NCBI GenBank assembly: GCA_937978655.1
Contig: CALJUX010000038.1
Span: 1-64,000 of the forward strand
Direction: 5' to 3'
Origin: an uncultured Chromatiaceae bacterium
GTDB lineage: Bacteria > Pseudomonadota > Gammaproteobacteria > Enterobacterales > Alteromonadaceae
Length of the DNA: 64,000 nucleotides
The position numbers and the translations under genes are program-made. Below are positions 35,774 to 44,789 of this stretch, piece after piece (position 1 is the stretch's first letter; each line of letters begins with the position of its first letter). Under the pieces are notes generated by a model. It was not told the DNA's origin and made no database searches. It worked only from the letters and a program-made list of their open reading frames with translations.

Positions 35774-38392
35774 TTAAGGCCGGACTGGCATATCACAGCC
35801 CAGCCGGATCACTTTCCCGTCAGCGCGACTGCGCCCGGCAAGTACCACATCCGCAACCGCCAGACTCAACCGGCCACTGGCGCTGAATACCACAGCATCC
35901 TGCAACGGCTGGGTGAGCGCAGGCTGCACCGCACAATCCAGTGCCACTTCAAGCTGTTGCCAGACGCCGGGGCTGAATGTCGCCAGTGTCTCGCGCAGAT
36001 TTAACTGGCGCTGACAAACCCCGGCGGCATCGCAGAGCACTGCCAGCTGCAGATTGGCCGGCACCTGCTGGTCCAGTCGCAGATTCAAACGCAGCACTTT
36101 TGCAGCTGCATAATCTTTGGCGGCAGTATCTTTGCGAAAACGCAGGCTGGCTTTGGCGCTTTGCGCCGCATCCCAACGTAGTTGCCGCGCATCTTCCTGA
36201 TAAGACAAATTGACCGACTGCATCGCCAGGCTTTTGCCATCGGTGCTGACGCCAAATGGCGTAGTGACCGTCACAGCACTGCCGCTGCTGTCGGTGAGGG
36301 CAAAGGCCAGACCCGGCGCCAGATTACGTGAAAACAACGGGATTTGTCCGCCGGTGTTGTTCTGCTGCGTAGCCGCGGCCGCGCTTTGTTCAGGTAATAG
36401 CGCCAGTTCGCTGCGGTCAAGGTAGGTTAACCCATAGCCATAGGCAAACAAAGGGTCGTAGGCGGTATCCCCCTGATTCAGCACAAACTGTTGATCGCTG
36501 CGTGGCCAGGAAAAACTCAGTTTGCCATGGAAGTCATATTGCACTTTGCCCTTCGCGTCACGCAGCAGCACATCTGCCACGCCCTGACCTTCCGAGCCCG
36601 GCAACCAGGCCGCGACAAAAGCGTCAGACGCGTTCAGTTCCGCATTGACCCACAGCGGCCGGCCACTTAAGAACACAGTGACCACCGGAATACCCTGTTG
36701 CTTTAGCTTGCGCAGCAAGGCCAGGTCTTGTTTAGCGCCATGCTGATATGCAAGCTGCTGAATATCACCAAACCACTCGGCATAAGGGTTTTCACCGATG
36801 ACCACCACAGCCACATCGGGTTTGTGCCGGTAGTCGCCATCGACCGCCAGTTCGACCTGACCACCGGCCGCCTCAACCTGCTGACGAATGCCCTGATACA
36901 CCGAGGTGGCATTGGGGAAATCGGCGTTGCTGTTGTCGGTGCCCTGCCAGGACACACTCCAGCCGCCGGCTTGTTTGGCGATATTGTCGGCGCCATCACC
37001 GGCCACCAGGATGCGGCTTTTCGGCGACAGCGGCAGTAGTTGCTGGTTATTTTTCAGCAACACCAGTGACTTACGCACAGCTTCCCGCGCCAGTGCCTTG
37101 TGTGCTGCGCTGTTAAAGTCGGTTTGCTTTGACTCAGCACGACTGGACGGCTTGCCACGTTGCAGCAGGCCCCAGCGAATTTTGGCGCGTAAGAAACGCC
37201 GCACCGCGTCGTCAATCCGGCTTTGTCGGATCAGGCCCTGTTCCACCTGACGGATGGTATTGTGGTAAAAAGCTTCAAAGTGCTCAGGTACCATCAGCAC
37301 GTCAACGCCGGCATTAATAGCACCGGCGCATTGGGTTAAATCACAGCCCTCAACAAAAGTGTGACCGTTCCAGTCGCTGACGACAAAACCATCAAAACCC
37401 ATTTGTGTTTTCAGCACGTCGGTCAGCAGATATTGATGGCCATGCAAGCGTTTGCCGTTCCAGCTGTTAAACGACACCATCACAGACTGCACGCCGGCAG
37501 CGATGGCGGTTTTGTAACCGGCAGCATGAATGTCACGCAAGCCTTGCTCGTCAATCAGCGTGTCGCCCCGATCGACACCTTTTTCCGTGCCACCATCACC
37601 GACAAAATGTTTGGCAGTGGCGATACGGCCGGCGCCCTGTAAAAAATCCTGGCCCAAAGTGCCCTGCAGGCCAGACACCATCTGACCGGCATAAGCCTGC
37701 ACTATGGCCGGATCTTCGGAGTAACTCTCGTAAGTGCGGCCCCAGCGGTCGTCCCGCACCACCGCAACAGTGGGCGCAAAGCTCCATTCGATGCCGGTCG
37801 CTGCCACTTCTTTCGCCGTCGCGACGCCAATGCGATGAATCAGTTCAGGGTCGCGGGCAGCACCGAGGCCAATATTGTGCGGGAATAACGTCGCGCCAAA
37901 CACGTTGCTGTGGCCATGCATGGCATCAGTGCCCCAGATCGCCGGAATGCGGCTGCCATCCTGGCTGGCGTCGACGGAGGCTTCGTACATTTCATCGGCA
38001 TATTTCAGCCAGACCGACACCGGCGCACGCTTTTTGCCATAGGGCGCGGTATTGCCGCCATTGAGGTAAGAGCCAAAACCATATTTGCGCATCTGCGCCA
38101 GCGACAGATAACCAATTTCCGGCTGGATCATCTGCGCCACTTTTTGTCCCAACGTCATCCGCGCCAGGATTTGGTCCAGTAAATGTTCCAGCTGCGGGTC
38201 ACGTGGCAGGCCGGTGTTGACATAAGGCCAGGCAACTTTTGCCGGGGCGACGGCGTTTGCAGCAGCGCCGATGCTGCTGGCCGCCTGAGTAGCCTCAAGG
38301 TCGGCAGCAAGCGCAGTTGTGGAAACAGCCGCAGCCAGCATCAGCAGGCTGGCACTGCAGAGAGAGAGTCGGGAAAATGGGATACAACGCAT
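35774..38392 (-). CDS. GH3 beta-glucosidase (exo-1,4/1,3-beta-glucanase type)
   Basis: The start is set at 38392 (MRCIPFSRLSLC) with AAGGA upstream; 872 residues. A signal peptide ends near ALAA, so the enzyme is periplasmic or secreted. The GH3 (alpha/beta)8 domain has the KHF motif (about 261-263) and the nucleophile Asp340 in FVVSDWNG; the (alpha/beta)6 domain follows, and a C-terminal region of about 200 residues resembles that of ExoP-type enzymes. It should release glucose from beta-gluco-oligosaccharides. It lies 130 bases after the TonB receptor gene, with a terminator hairpin between, so it probably has its own promoter or partial read-through. Confidence 0.93.
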   Translation of the reverse strand: MRCIPFSRLSLCSASLLMLAAAVSTTALAADLEATQAASSIGAAANAVAPAKVAWPYVNTGLPRDPQLEHLLDQILARMTLGQKVAQMIQPEIGYLSLAQMRKYGFGSYLNGGNTAPYGKKRAPVSVWLKYADEMYEASVDASQDGSRIPAIWGTDAMHGHSNVFGATLFPHNIGLGAARDPELIHRIGVATAKEVAATGIEWSFAPTVAVVRDDRWGRTYESYSEDPAIVQAYAGQMVSGLQGTLGQDFLQGAGRIATAKHFVGDGGTEKGVDRGDTLIDEQGLRDIHAAGYKTAIAAGVQSVMVSFNSWNGKRLHGHQYLLTDVLKTQMGFDGFVVSDWNGHTFVEGCDLTQCAGAINAGVDVLMVPEHFEAFYHNTIRQVEQGLIRQSRIDDAVRRFLRAKIRWGLLQRGKPSSRAESKQTDFNSAAHKALAREAVRKSLVLLKNNQQLLPLSPKSRILVAGDGADNIAKQAGGWSVSWQGTDNSNADFPNATSVYQGIRQQVEAAGGQVELAVDGDYRHKPDVAVVVIGENPYAEWFGDIQQLAYQHGAKQDLALLRKLKQQGIPVVTVFLSGRPLWVNAELNASDAFVAAWLPGSEGQGVADVLLRDAKGKVQYDFHGKLSFSWPRSDQQFVLNQGDTAYDPLFAYGYGLTYLDRSELALLPEQSAAAATQQNNTGGQIPLFSRNLAPGLAFALTDSSGSAVTVTTPFGVSTDGKSLAMQSVNLSYQEDARQLRWDAAQSAKASLRFRKDTAAKDYAAAKVLRLNLRLDQQVPANLQLAVLCDAAGVCQRQLNLRETLATFSPGVWQQLEVALDCAVQPALTQPLQDAVVFSASGRLSLAVADVVLAGRSRADGKVIRLGCDMPVRP

Positions 38393-38440
38393 ACAAAAAT
38401 CCTTGGTGATCACAACATCAATCGCTGGCAGATAAAAAGA

Positions 38441-38470
38441 AACCGCTCATTCGGGCAAGCATGAGCGGTT
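38441..38470 (-). terminator. Terminator after the TonB receptor gene
   Basis: AACCGCTCAT (38441-38450) pairs with ATGAGCGGTT (38461-38470); on the minus strand the stem is followed by TCTTTTTAT, a T-rich tail. Confidence 0.7.
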
Positions 38471-38522
38471 AACAGCCAGAACAATCGGTTTCAATAACGG
38501 CCAGCTGCAGCAATGACCAGTG

Positions 38523-41231
38523 TCAGAAGTTAAAACCGGCCCGCACGCCGTAATAACGCGGCATGCCAAAGCTGCCTTTCGGGAAGCCTTTGCCGGTGTT
38601 ACTCCAGTGCTGCACCAGTTCGTCGGTGGCATTGCTGATAAACACCTCGGCATACCAGGCCTGACCCACAGGCTCGTATTTGAGCGAGGCATTGGCCGAG
38701 GTATAAGCATCGCGGCGGTCATCGATATAACGCGTCGCATCTGCAGACACGGCAAACTGCATGTCGTCCAGATGGCGGTCGACGTTCCAGATGGTGTTGT
38801 AGGATTTGTCTTTCCAGCTCAGGTTAAACCAGCCGTGGATAAAGCCGAAGCGGCCCAAATCCACACTGTGGGTGTAACTTAAGTTGGCGGTGATTTCCGG
38901 CACCATCGCCAGCTGATTGCCTTTGAGGTTGGTGCTCAGCAGGCTGTTATTCGGGTCCATCGACTGCTCATACGACAGCTTAAACAAATACTCCGGGTCG
39001 TAATCCCACTTGGTGATCCAATCTTCGGTGATGCGCGCGTCAGTCCAGGTGACGTAACCATTGATGCGGCCACTGGGGTAAGGTTTCCAGTCAAACTCCA
39101 GCTCAATACCTTTGATGGTCGAAGCCGGCACGTTTTGCGTGTAGTACGCGACCACCGGCATATTGCGATAATCCAGCAATGGCTTGCCGTCAGGCCCCAA
39201 TACAGGGCTGCCGTCCGGGTTTTCTACCGCCGCCAGCCGCTCGACATTACCTATAGAACCAACTGAGGCATATTGCATGTCGGTGTAGTCGGTATAAAAG
39301 AATACCGCCTGTAAATTCAGTGAGTTATTCAGCAGGCTGGTTTTGGCACCCAGCTCATAGGTCAGCACTTGTTCCGGGTCAAACTGGGTTTCAAAGCGCT
39401 GCACCTGACCGGTTCTGTCGTTGACCACTTCAAACACGTCACCGATACCACCCGCTTTAAAGCCGGACGCGACATAGCCGTACAACATAGTGTCTGCGTT
39501 CAGGTCGTAATCCAAACCGAGGCGGAAATCGTGGTTACGCCAGCTGCCTTTGTTGTCATTGGCAAAAGACGATTTATAAATGGCAGGATTTTCAAAGGCA
39601 TTGGTTGGCAAACCTGATAACTGCGTGCGGTTAAACCAGCCCGGTGCACAGCCGTCAGCGTTGGAGCAGCGCAGCGTGCGGCCGCCTTTGTCCTGTTTGG
39701 TTTCGTCACTGAAACGATAACCCAGCGTCAGGTGAGTGGCCGGTGTCAGGTTATAAGTCGCCTGACCAAAAGCCGCCAGCGCGTCGGTCGAGCGATCCGG
39801 CTGGTCCCAAAAGGCTTTATCGTCCATCGGGTTATCGTAATAGCCAAAGGTGACGGTTTTTTCGTGAAACAGGTTCACCCCGGCGATCCAGACTAAATCG
39901 CCGCGTTCATCCGACTGCAGCTGCAGTTCGGTGGAATACGACCGCGCGCCGGTGCCGTCGAGGAAAAACATCGCGCCGTCCCAGACATCCAGCCCAACTT
40001 CGGTATCCTGCGCCGACTGACGCTGCATATCTTCATAACCGGCCAGCCAGACCAGGTTCAGCTCGTCGCTCAGCTCATAATTCAGCGTGTTACGCAGGTA
40101 AGTGATATCCAGTTCCAGTTTACCCGGCACGTTCACCACGGCCTGATAAGTATTGTCACTGGGTAAAAAGCTGGCGCAGTCGCCACCCAGTTCCGCCGGT
40201 CTGCCACGTAATTTGTCGCAGTTCACCATATCGACCGAGCCGGCACTGTCATTTTTGTAATACTGGAATACGGTATGGTTAGTGAAACGACCCGCTGACG
40301 GCTGCCATAAGGTACTGACACGGAACGAATGTTCGTTGGCGTTATTGTAAAAATCGCTTTTATTAGCCGCTGTTAAGGCCCGTACTTTCTGTGCATTCGG
40401 GTTGGTGCCGGCGGCATCAATCCACCAGTTTTCGCGTTGGGTTAAAGTCTGGCCGACGCCTGAATAAGAATTTTCAGCAATGACTTCACCGTCCAGCACA
40501 CCAGACGGTAAATAGCGGCTGTCATACTGATTCGGGTCCCAGTAGCCTTCAACATAAGAATCACGTTTGAGGGTTTTGCCGGAAAAACGCACAGCAAAAT
40601 CATCGGTCAGCCTCAGGTTGAACATGCCGCCAAAACTTTTGGCATTAAATTTACCCAGTTCGGTATTGGCGTTGCCATAAGTGCTGCCGATTTCCGGTTT
40701 GGCCGACAGCACATTAATACTGCCCACCGTCGAATTGCGGCCAAACAGCGTGCCTTGTGGACCACGCAAGGCTTCGACCCGCTCGACGTCGTACATCAGC
40801 GCCAGCGCGCCCTGCATCCGTGGCGAGTAGATACCGTCCAGATGCACGCCAACTGCCGGATCGCCAAGCTCAGTAATATTGGTGGAGCGAATGCCGCGCA
40901 TCGTGATCACCGGCGCCGCCTGCTCGGAGGCGACCGAGATATCCAGCCCCGGCACGAGGTCGGCAATATCCACCACATTGTTGACGCCATGCTGCTGCAG
41001 CTGGGTGTCGCTGATGGCCGAAATCGCCACCGGCGTTTCCATCAGTTTGGTTTTACGTTTGGTAGCCGTGACTGAAATCACTTCCAGCGCGACGTCATCG
41101 CCGCTGTTTTTTGCTGCCGCGGCATTGCTGCCAGTTTTGGTTTGAGCGCTATTGTCAGCAGTATCCTGCGCCATAGCCGGAAATGTGCACGCCAGCGCCA
41201 CCGCAAGCGAAAGTGTGTTACGTTTGAACAT
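38523..41231 (-). CDS. TonB-dependent outer-membrane receptor
   Basis: This 902-residue protein has a signal peptide (to AMA near residue 21). A TonB-box-like segment (LEVISVTATKRK) is followed by the plug domain (ETPVAISAISDTQL, then RGPQGTLFGRNSTVG) and a beta-barrel ending AGFNF with C-terminal phenylalanine. It imports a ligand over the outer membrane using TonB energy. Its position upstream of the GH3 gene suggests a gluco-oligosaccharide, though this class also carries siderophores and other substrates. A GGGG ribosome site precedes the ATG. The 270-base region upstream toward galE contains GTGGCAA/TTGCCAC arms (41271-41299). Confidence 0.93.
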   Translation of the reverse strand: MFKRNTLSLAVALACTFPAMAQDTADNSAQTKTGSNAAAAKNSGDDVALEVISVTATKRKTKLMETPVAISAISDTQLQQHGVNNVVDIADLVPGLDISVASEQAAPVITMRGIRSTNITELGDPAVGVHLDGIYSPRMQGALALMYDVERVEALRGPQGTLFGRNSTVGSINVLSAKPEIGSTYGNANTELGKFNAKSFGGMFNLRLTDDFAVRFSGKTLKRDSYVEGYWDPNQYDSRYLPSGVLDGEVIAENSYSGVGQTLTQRENWWIDAAGTNPNAQKVRALTAANKSDFYNNANEHSFRVSTLWQPSAGRFTNHTVFQYYKNDSAGSVDMVNCDKLRGRPAELGGDCASFLPSDNTYQAVVNVPGKLELDITYLRNTLNYELSDELNLVWLAGYEDMQRQSAQDTEVGLDVWDGAMFFLDGTGARSYSTELQLQSDERGDLVWIAGVNLFHEKTVTFGYYDNPMDDKAFWDQPDRSTDALAAFGQATYNLTPATHLTLGYRFSDETKQDKGGRTLRCSNADGCAPGWFNRTQLSGLPTNAFENPAIYKSSFANDNKGSWRNHDFRLGLDYDLNADTMLYGYVASGFKAGGIGDVFEVVNDRTGQVQRFETQFDPEQVLTYELGAKTSLLNNSLNLQAVFFYTDYTDMQYASVGSIGNVERLAAVENPDGSPVLGPDGKPLLDYRNMPVVAYYTQNVPASTIKGIELEFDWKPYPSGRINGYVTWTDARITEDWITKWDYDPEYLFKLSYEQSMDPNNSLLSTNLKGNQLAMVPEITANLSYTHSVDLGRFGFIHGWFNLSWKDKSYNTIWNVDRHLDDMQFAVSADATRYIDDRRDAYTSANASLKYEPVGQAWYAEVFISNATDELVQHWSNTGKGFPKGSFGMPRYYGVRAGFNF

Positions 41232-41453
41232 GTTCTACCCCTGTCTGTGTGTTTTTTTGCTTTTGTTGTGGTGGCAAACCGACTGCTGGCTGTTGCCACA
41301 GGCGGTACCTTAAAGCTGCGACAGAAGGCAGAGATAGACAGATTCGACAAGGCGAGACAGTGGCACTACAACGCGATGCAGTGGATCACTCACAGGAACA
41401 AACCACAGGGTTAGCCAGACGGAGCTGCAACTGACAAATCTGCCAGCCGCTAT

Positions 41454-41468
41454 TGATATATAGTATTT
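41454..41468. promoter_or_regulatory. AT-rich motif upstream of galE
   Basis: TGATATATAGTATTT is identical to the minus-strand sequence at 55213-55227 between the two galactosidase genes. It is followed by GTATT-TAT-AATAC (41463-41475). It is a candidate operator for galactose genes. Confidence 0.5.
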
Positions 41469-41512
41469 ATAATACATATAATCTTTTAAAGTGTTTTTAA
41501 GAGATGTGTCAG

Positions 41513-42541
41513 ATGCGAATTCTGGTGACCGGCGGGCTGGGTTATATCGGTAGCCACTGCAGTATTGCGTTACATCAGGCTGGCTTCACGCCGGTGATTT
41601 ACGACAATCTGAGTAACAGCAGCCGGCGGGTGCTGGATCAGCTGGAGAAAATCTGCGGCCAACGTTTTGATTTTGTTGAGGCTGATTTGCTGGATCCCGT
41701 GGCATTGCAGCAAACTTTTGCCCAATATCAGCCGGAAGCGGTGTTTCATTTTGCGGCATTAAAAGCGGTGGGCGAATCCGTGCAGCAACCGCTGCGTTAT
41801 TATCAAAACAACGTCGCGGGCACGCTCAACCTGTTGCAGCAAATGCAGCGGGCGGGTTGTCAGCGGCTGATTTTCAGCTCTTCCGCCACTGTTTACGGCG
41901 ACCCGCAGTTTTTACCGCTGACCGAACAGCATCCGCTTGGTGCCACCAATCCTTACGGCTGGACCAAAGTGATGGCCGAGCAAATGCTGCAGGACCACTG
42001 TCAGGCACAAGCCGGCTTTTTAGCCATAGCGCTCAGGTACTTTAATCCGGCCGGCGCGCACCCCAGTGGCCTGATTGGCGAAGATCCGCGCGGTATTCCA
42101 AATAACCTGATGCCTTATGTGGCGCAGACTGCCGTTGGCCGCCGGCCTTTTGTCAGCATTTTTGGTGATGATTATCCAACACCGGACGGTACCGGCGTGC
42201 GTGACTATATCCATGTGATGGATTTAGTCGAAGGCCATGTCACAGCGTATCAGCAACTGGTCACACAGACTGGTTACCACGCGTTTAATCTCGGCACCGG
42301 CAAAGGCGATTCTGTACTGCAGTTGATCGCCGCTTTTAGTGCCGCCGCCGGCAAAGATATCCCTTATCAGTTCAGCGCCCGTCGTCCCGGCGACATCGCC
42401 GCCAGTTATGCCGACCCCGCCAAAGCCTTGCAACAACTGGGCTGGCAAACCCGTTACGACCTGCAACGCATGGCACAAGACAGCTGGCGCTGGCAAACCC
42501 AATATCCTCAAGGTCTGGAGCCTTCCGATGACAGAATTTGA
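41513..42541 (+). CDS. galE: UDP-glucose 4-epimerase
   Basis: This 342-residue cytosolic enzyme interconverts UDP-galactose and UDP-glucose in the Leloir pathway. Rossmann motif TGGLGYIGSH is at the N-terminus, with SSSATVYGDP (catalytic Ser/Thr region) and YGWTK (YxxxK) in the middle, and the C-terminal substrate domain matches E. coli GalE in length. An in-frame ATG at 41504 would add three residues, but AAGAG is better spaced for 41513. The end overlaps galT by 14 bases. The AT-rich motif 45-59 bases upstream may serve as operator. Confidence 0.97.
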   Translation: MRILVTGGLGYIGSHCSIALHQAGFTPVIYDNLSNSSRRVLDQLEKICGQRFDFVEADLLDPVALQQTFAQYQPEAVFHFAALKAVGESVQQPLRYYQNNVAGTLNLLQQMQRAGCQRLIFSSSATVYGDPQFLPLTEQHPLGATNPYGWTKVMAEQMLQDHCQAQAGFLAIALRYFNPAGAHPSGLIGEDPRGIPNNLMPYVAQTAVGRRPFVSIFGDDYPTPDGTGVRDYIHVMDLVEGHVTAYQQLVTQTGYHAFNLGTGKGDSVLQLIAAFSAAAGKDIPYQFSARRPGDIAASYADPAKALQQLGWQTRYDLQRMAQDSWRWQTQYPQGLEPSDDRI

Positions 42542-43553
42542 TAAGCCGCACCGGCGAAAGAACCCGTTAACCGGCCGCTGGGTGCTGGTGTCGCCGCACC
42601 GCAACAACAGGCCCTGGCTCGGCGCCACTGAAGCCGCAGCCGCAGACCAGTTGCCGGCTTTTGACGCCAATTGCCCGTTGTGCCCCGGCAATACCAGAGC
42701 TAATGGCGAAACCAATCCGGTGTATGACACCACTCATGTGTTTGCCAACGACTTCGGTGCGCTGATCCCGGCGGCCAGCCAACCCGCGGAACCTGCAGAT
42801 CCACTGTTTCAGCATCAGGTCACCGACGGCGAATGCCGCGTCGTGTGTTTTTCACCTGAGCATCATCTGACGCTGCCAGAAATGTCAGTGCCGGCGCTGG
42901 TCGCAGTAGTGCAAACCTGGCAGCAGCATTATCGCGAGCTGCGCCAGCGTTTTGCCTGTGTGCATATTTTTGAAAATAAAGGCGCCATCATGGGCTGCTC
43001 GCAGCCACATCCGCATGGCCAGATTTGGGCGCACCAGCATTTGTCGACCGAGATTGAGCTGGAAGACCAGCATCAGGCCGCTTATCTGGCCAGCCATGGC
43101 AGCGCATTGCTGGCTGATTATGTCGTCAGAGAACAACTGCAACCTGAACGTATCGTTTGTCAGAACGCGCATTGGCTGGTGGTGGTGCCGTATTGGGCGG
43201 CCTGGCCTTTTGAAACCCTGCTGCTGTGTAAAGACGATGTACAACATATTGATGCGTTAAACCCGGCGCAGGTAGAAGCGCTGGCGCAGATCTTAAAAGA
43301 GCTGACCAGCCGGTATGACAATGTGTTTCAGTGCAGCTTTCCGTATTCAATGGGCTGGCACAATGCGCCGGCCGACGGTGAGCCGCAGCCACACTGGCGC
43401 CTGCACGCCCACTTTTATCCGCCGTTGCTGCGCTCAGCCACAGTGAAAAAACATATGGTCGGCTACGAGATGATGGCGGAAAGCCAACGCGATCTGACGC
43501 CAGAAACCGCCGCCGCCATCCTGCGTAATGTCCCAGCCAGCCGCAGTTTTTAG
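42528..43553 (+). CDS. galT: Galactose-1-phosphate uridylyltransferase
   Basis: The start at ATG 42528 is chosen because homology begins there (MTEFDKPHRRKN), with TGGAG upstream, overlapping galE by 14 bases. The 341-residue enzyme has a zinc site CPLCPGN (49-55), the nucleophile motif HPHGQ (161-165, nucleophile His163) and the HFYPP region near the C-terminus. It transfers UMP from UDP-glucose to galactose-1-phosphate. Operon with galE and galK. Confidence 0.97.
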   Translation: MTEFDKPHRRKNPLTGRWVLVSPHRNNRPWLGATEAAAADQLPAFDANCPLCPGNTRANGETNPVYDTTHVFANDFGALIPAASQPAEPADPLFQHQVTDGECRVVCFSPEHHLTLPEMSVPALVAVVQTWQQHYRELRQRFACVHIFENKGAIMGCSQPHPHGQIWAHQHLSTEIELEDQHQAAYLASHGSALLADYVVREQLQPERIVCQNAHWLVVVPYWAAWPFETLLLCKDDVQHIDALNPAQVEALAQILKELTSRYDNVFQCSFPYSMGWHNAPADGEPQPHWRLHAHFYPPLLRSATVKKHMVGYEMMAESQRDLTPETAAAILRNVPASRSF

Positions 43554-43568
43554 GAACAGTCCCTTTTT

Positions 43569-43586
43569 ATGAGCCCAACATTATGA
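43569..43586 (+). other. Five-codon leader ORF overlapping the galK start
   Basis: ATGAGCCCAACATTATGA encodes five residues and its stop overlaps the galK ATG (ATGA). galK itself has no obvious ribosome site, so this tiny frame could couple or tune its translation. A chance occurrence is possible. Confidence 0.3.
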
Positions 43587-44728
43587 GCCAAACATTCATC
43601 GCCACATTTCAACAAATTTACGCCGCGAAACCGGACGGTCTGGCCAGTGCGCCGGGCCGGGTCAACCTGATTGGTGAATTCACCGACTACAACCTTGGTT
43701 ATGTTTTTCCGGCCGCGCTGAATTTTCGCACTCAGGTGCTGTTTCGCGCCCGCACCGACCAGCAAATTGTGGTGTATTCGCAAAATTATCCCGGTGAATC
43801 CGATAGTTTTTCGCTGCAGGCGCCTATTGAACCGGGGCCGTCACAATGGGGCAATTACATTCGCGCTATGGCTTATGTGTTGCAACAAGCCGGTTTTAAT
43901 CTGTGCGGCGCCGACCTGCTGATCGACAGCAACGTGCCGCAAGGTGCTGGCTTATCGTCATCTGCCGCGCTGGAAGTGGCCATCGGCGGCGCTTTGAATC
44001 AGTTAGCTGATTTAGCCCTGACACCGGCGCAAATTGCGCTGTTTGGCCAGCAGGCGGAAAACCAGTTTATGAATTGCCAGTGCGGCATTATGGACCAGAT
44101 GATTTCTGCTCAGGCTAAGGCCGGCCATGCCTTACTGCTCGACTGCAAAACGCTGGCGACGAAGGCAGTGCCTATTCCGGCGGATTTGGCGCTGGTGATT
44201 GTCAATTCCAACTACCCACGCAAACTGGTCGACAGTGAATACAACGGCCGGCGGCAGGATTGTGAACAAGCAGCGGCAATCATGAAAGTGGCGACCTTGC
44301 GCGATGCAACGATGGACCTGTTGCTGCAACATAAAAACGCCATGACAGCGCAACAATTTAAACGGGCGCACCATGTCATCAGCGAAAATGCCCGGGTGTT
44401 GGCCACAGTCGATGCGCTGCAAAACAGCGATATGGCGCAACTACGCCAGTTAATGCAGGCTTCGCATCAGTCGCTGCGCGATGATTTTGCCGTCACAGTG
44501 CCGGCAACCGACGGACTGGTCGAGATTTGTCAGGCAGCACTGGGTGCTAAAGGCGCGGTGCGGATGACCGGCGGTGGTTTTGGCGGCGCTATTATTTGCC
44601 TCTGTGCAGAGCAAGATGTGGCGCTGGTGGAGCAAGCCGTAGCGGCGCATTATCAGGCGCGTTTTGGTTTAAAAGCAGATGTTTATGTCTGCCAGGCCGG
44701 CAATGGCCTCAGCGTGCAGCTGCTGTGA
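43583..44728 (+). CDS. galK: Galactokinase
   Basis: The 381-residue GHMP-family kinase phosphorylates galactose at O1. Motifs are: substrate motif PGRVNLIGEFTDYN near residue 25; ATP-binding GAGLSSSAAL in the middle; GGGFGGA near the end. The usual galactokinase sequence is GEHTDYN; here the histidine is phenylalanine (GEFTDYN), an unusual change at the sugar site. It follows galT by 29 bases and ends the galETK cluster. Confidence 0.95.
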   Translation: MSQTFIATFQQIYAAKPDGLASAPGRVNLIGEFTDYNLGYVFPAALNFRTQVLFRARTDQQIVVYSQNYPGESDSFSLQAPIEPGPSQWGNYIRAMAYVLQQAGFNLCGADLLIDSNVPQGAGLSSSAALEVAIGGALNQLADLALTPAQIALFGQQAENQFMNCQCGIMDQMISAQAKAGHALLLDCKTLATKAVPIPADLALVIVNSNYPRKLVDSEYNGRRQDCEQAAAIMKVATLRDATMDLLLQHKNAMTAQQFKRAHHVISENARVLATVDALQNSDMAQLRQLMQASHQSLRDDFAVTVPATDGLVEICQAALGAKGAVRMTGGGFGGAIICLCAEQDVALVEQAVAAHYQARFGLKADVYVCQAGNGLSVQLL

Positions 44729-44748
44729 CAACCCAGCTGAAAAACAGA

Positions 44749-44764
44749 CCGGGCCCAGGCCCGG
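44749..44764 (+). other. GC hairpin between galK and the hydrolase gene
   Basis: CCGGGC (44749-44754) pairs with GCCCGG (44759-44764), loop CCAG. There is no T tract. It may be a weak terminator or mRNA stabiliser, so the hydrolase could still be expressed from the gal operon. Confidence 0.5.
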
Positions 44765-44789
44765 CACCACTTTAATAACAGGAGTTGTT

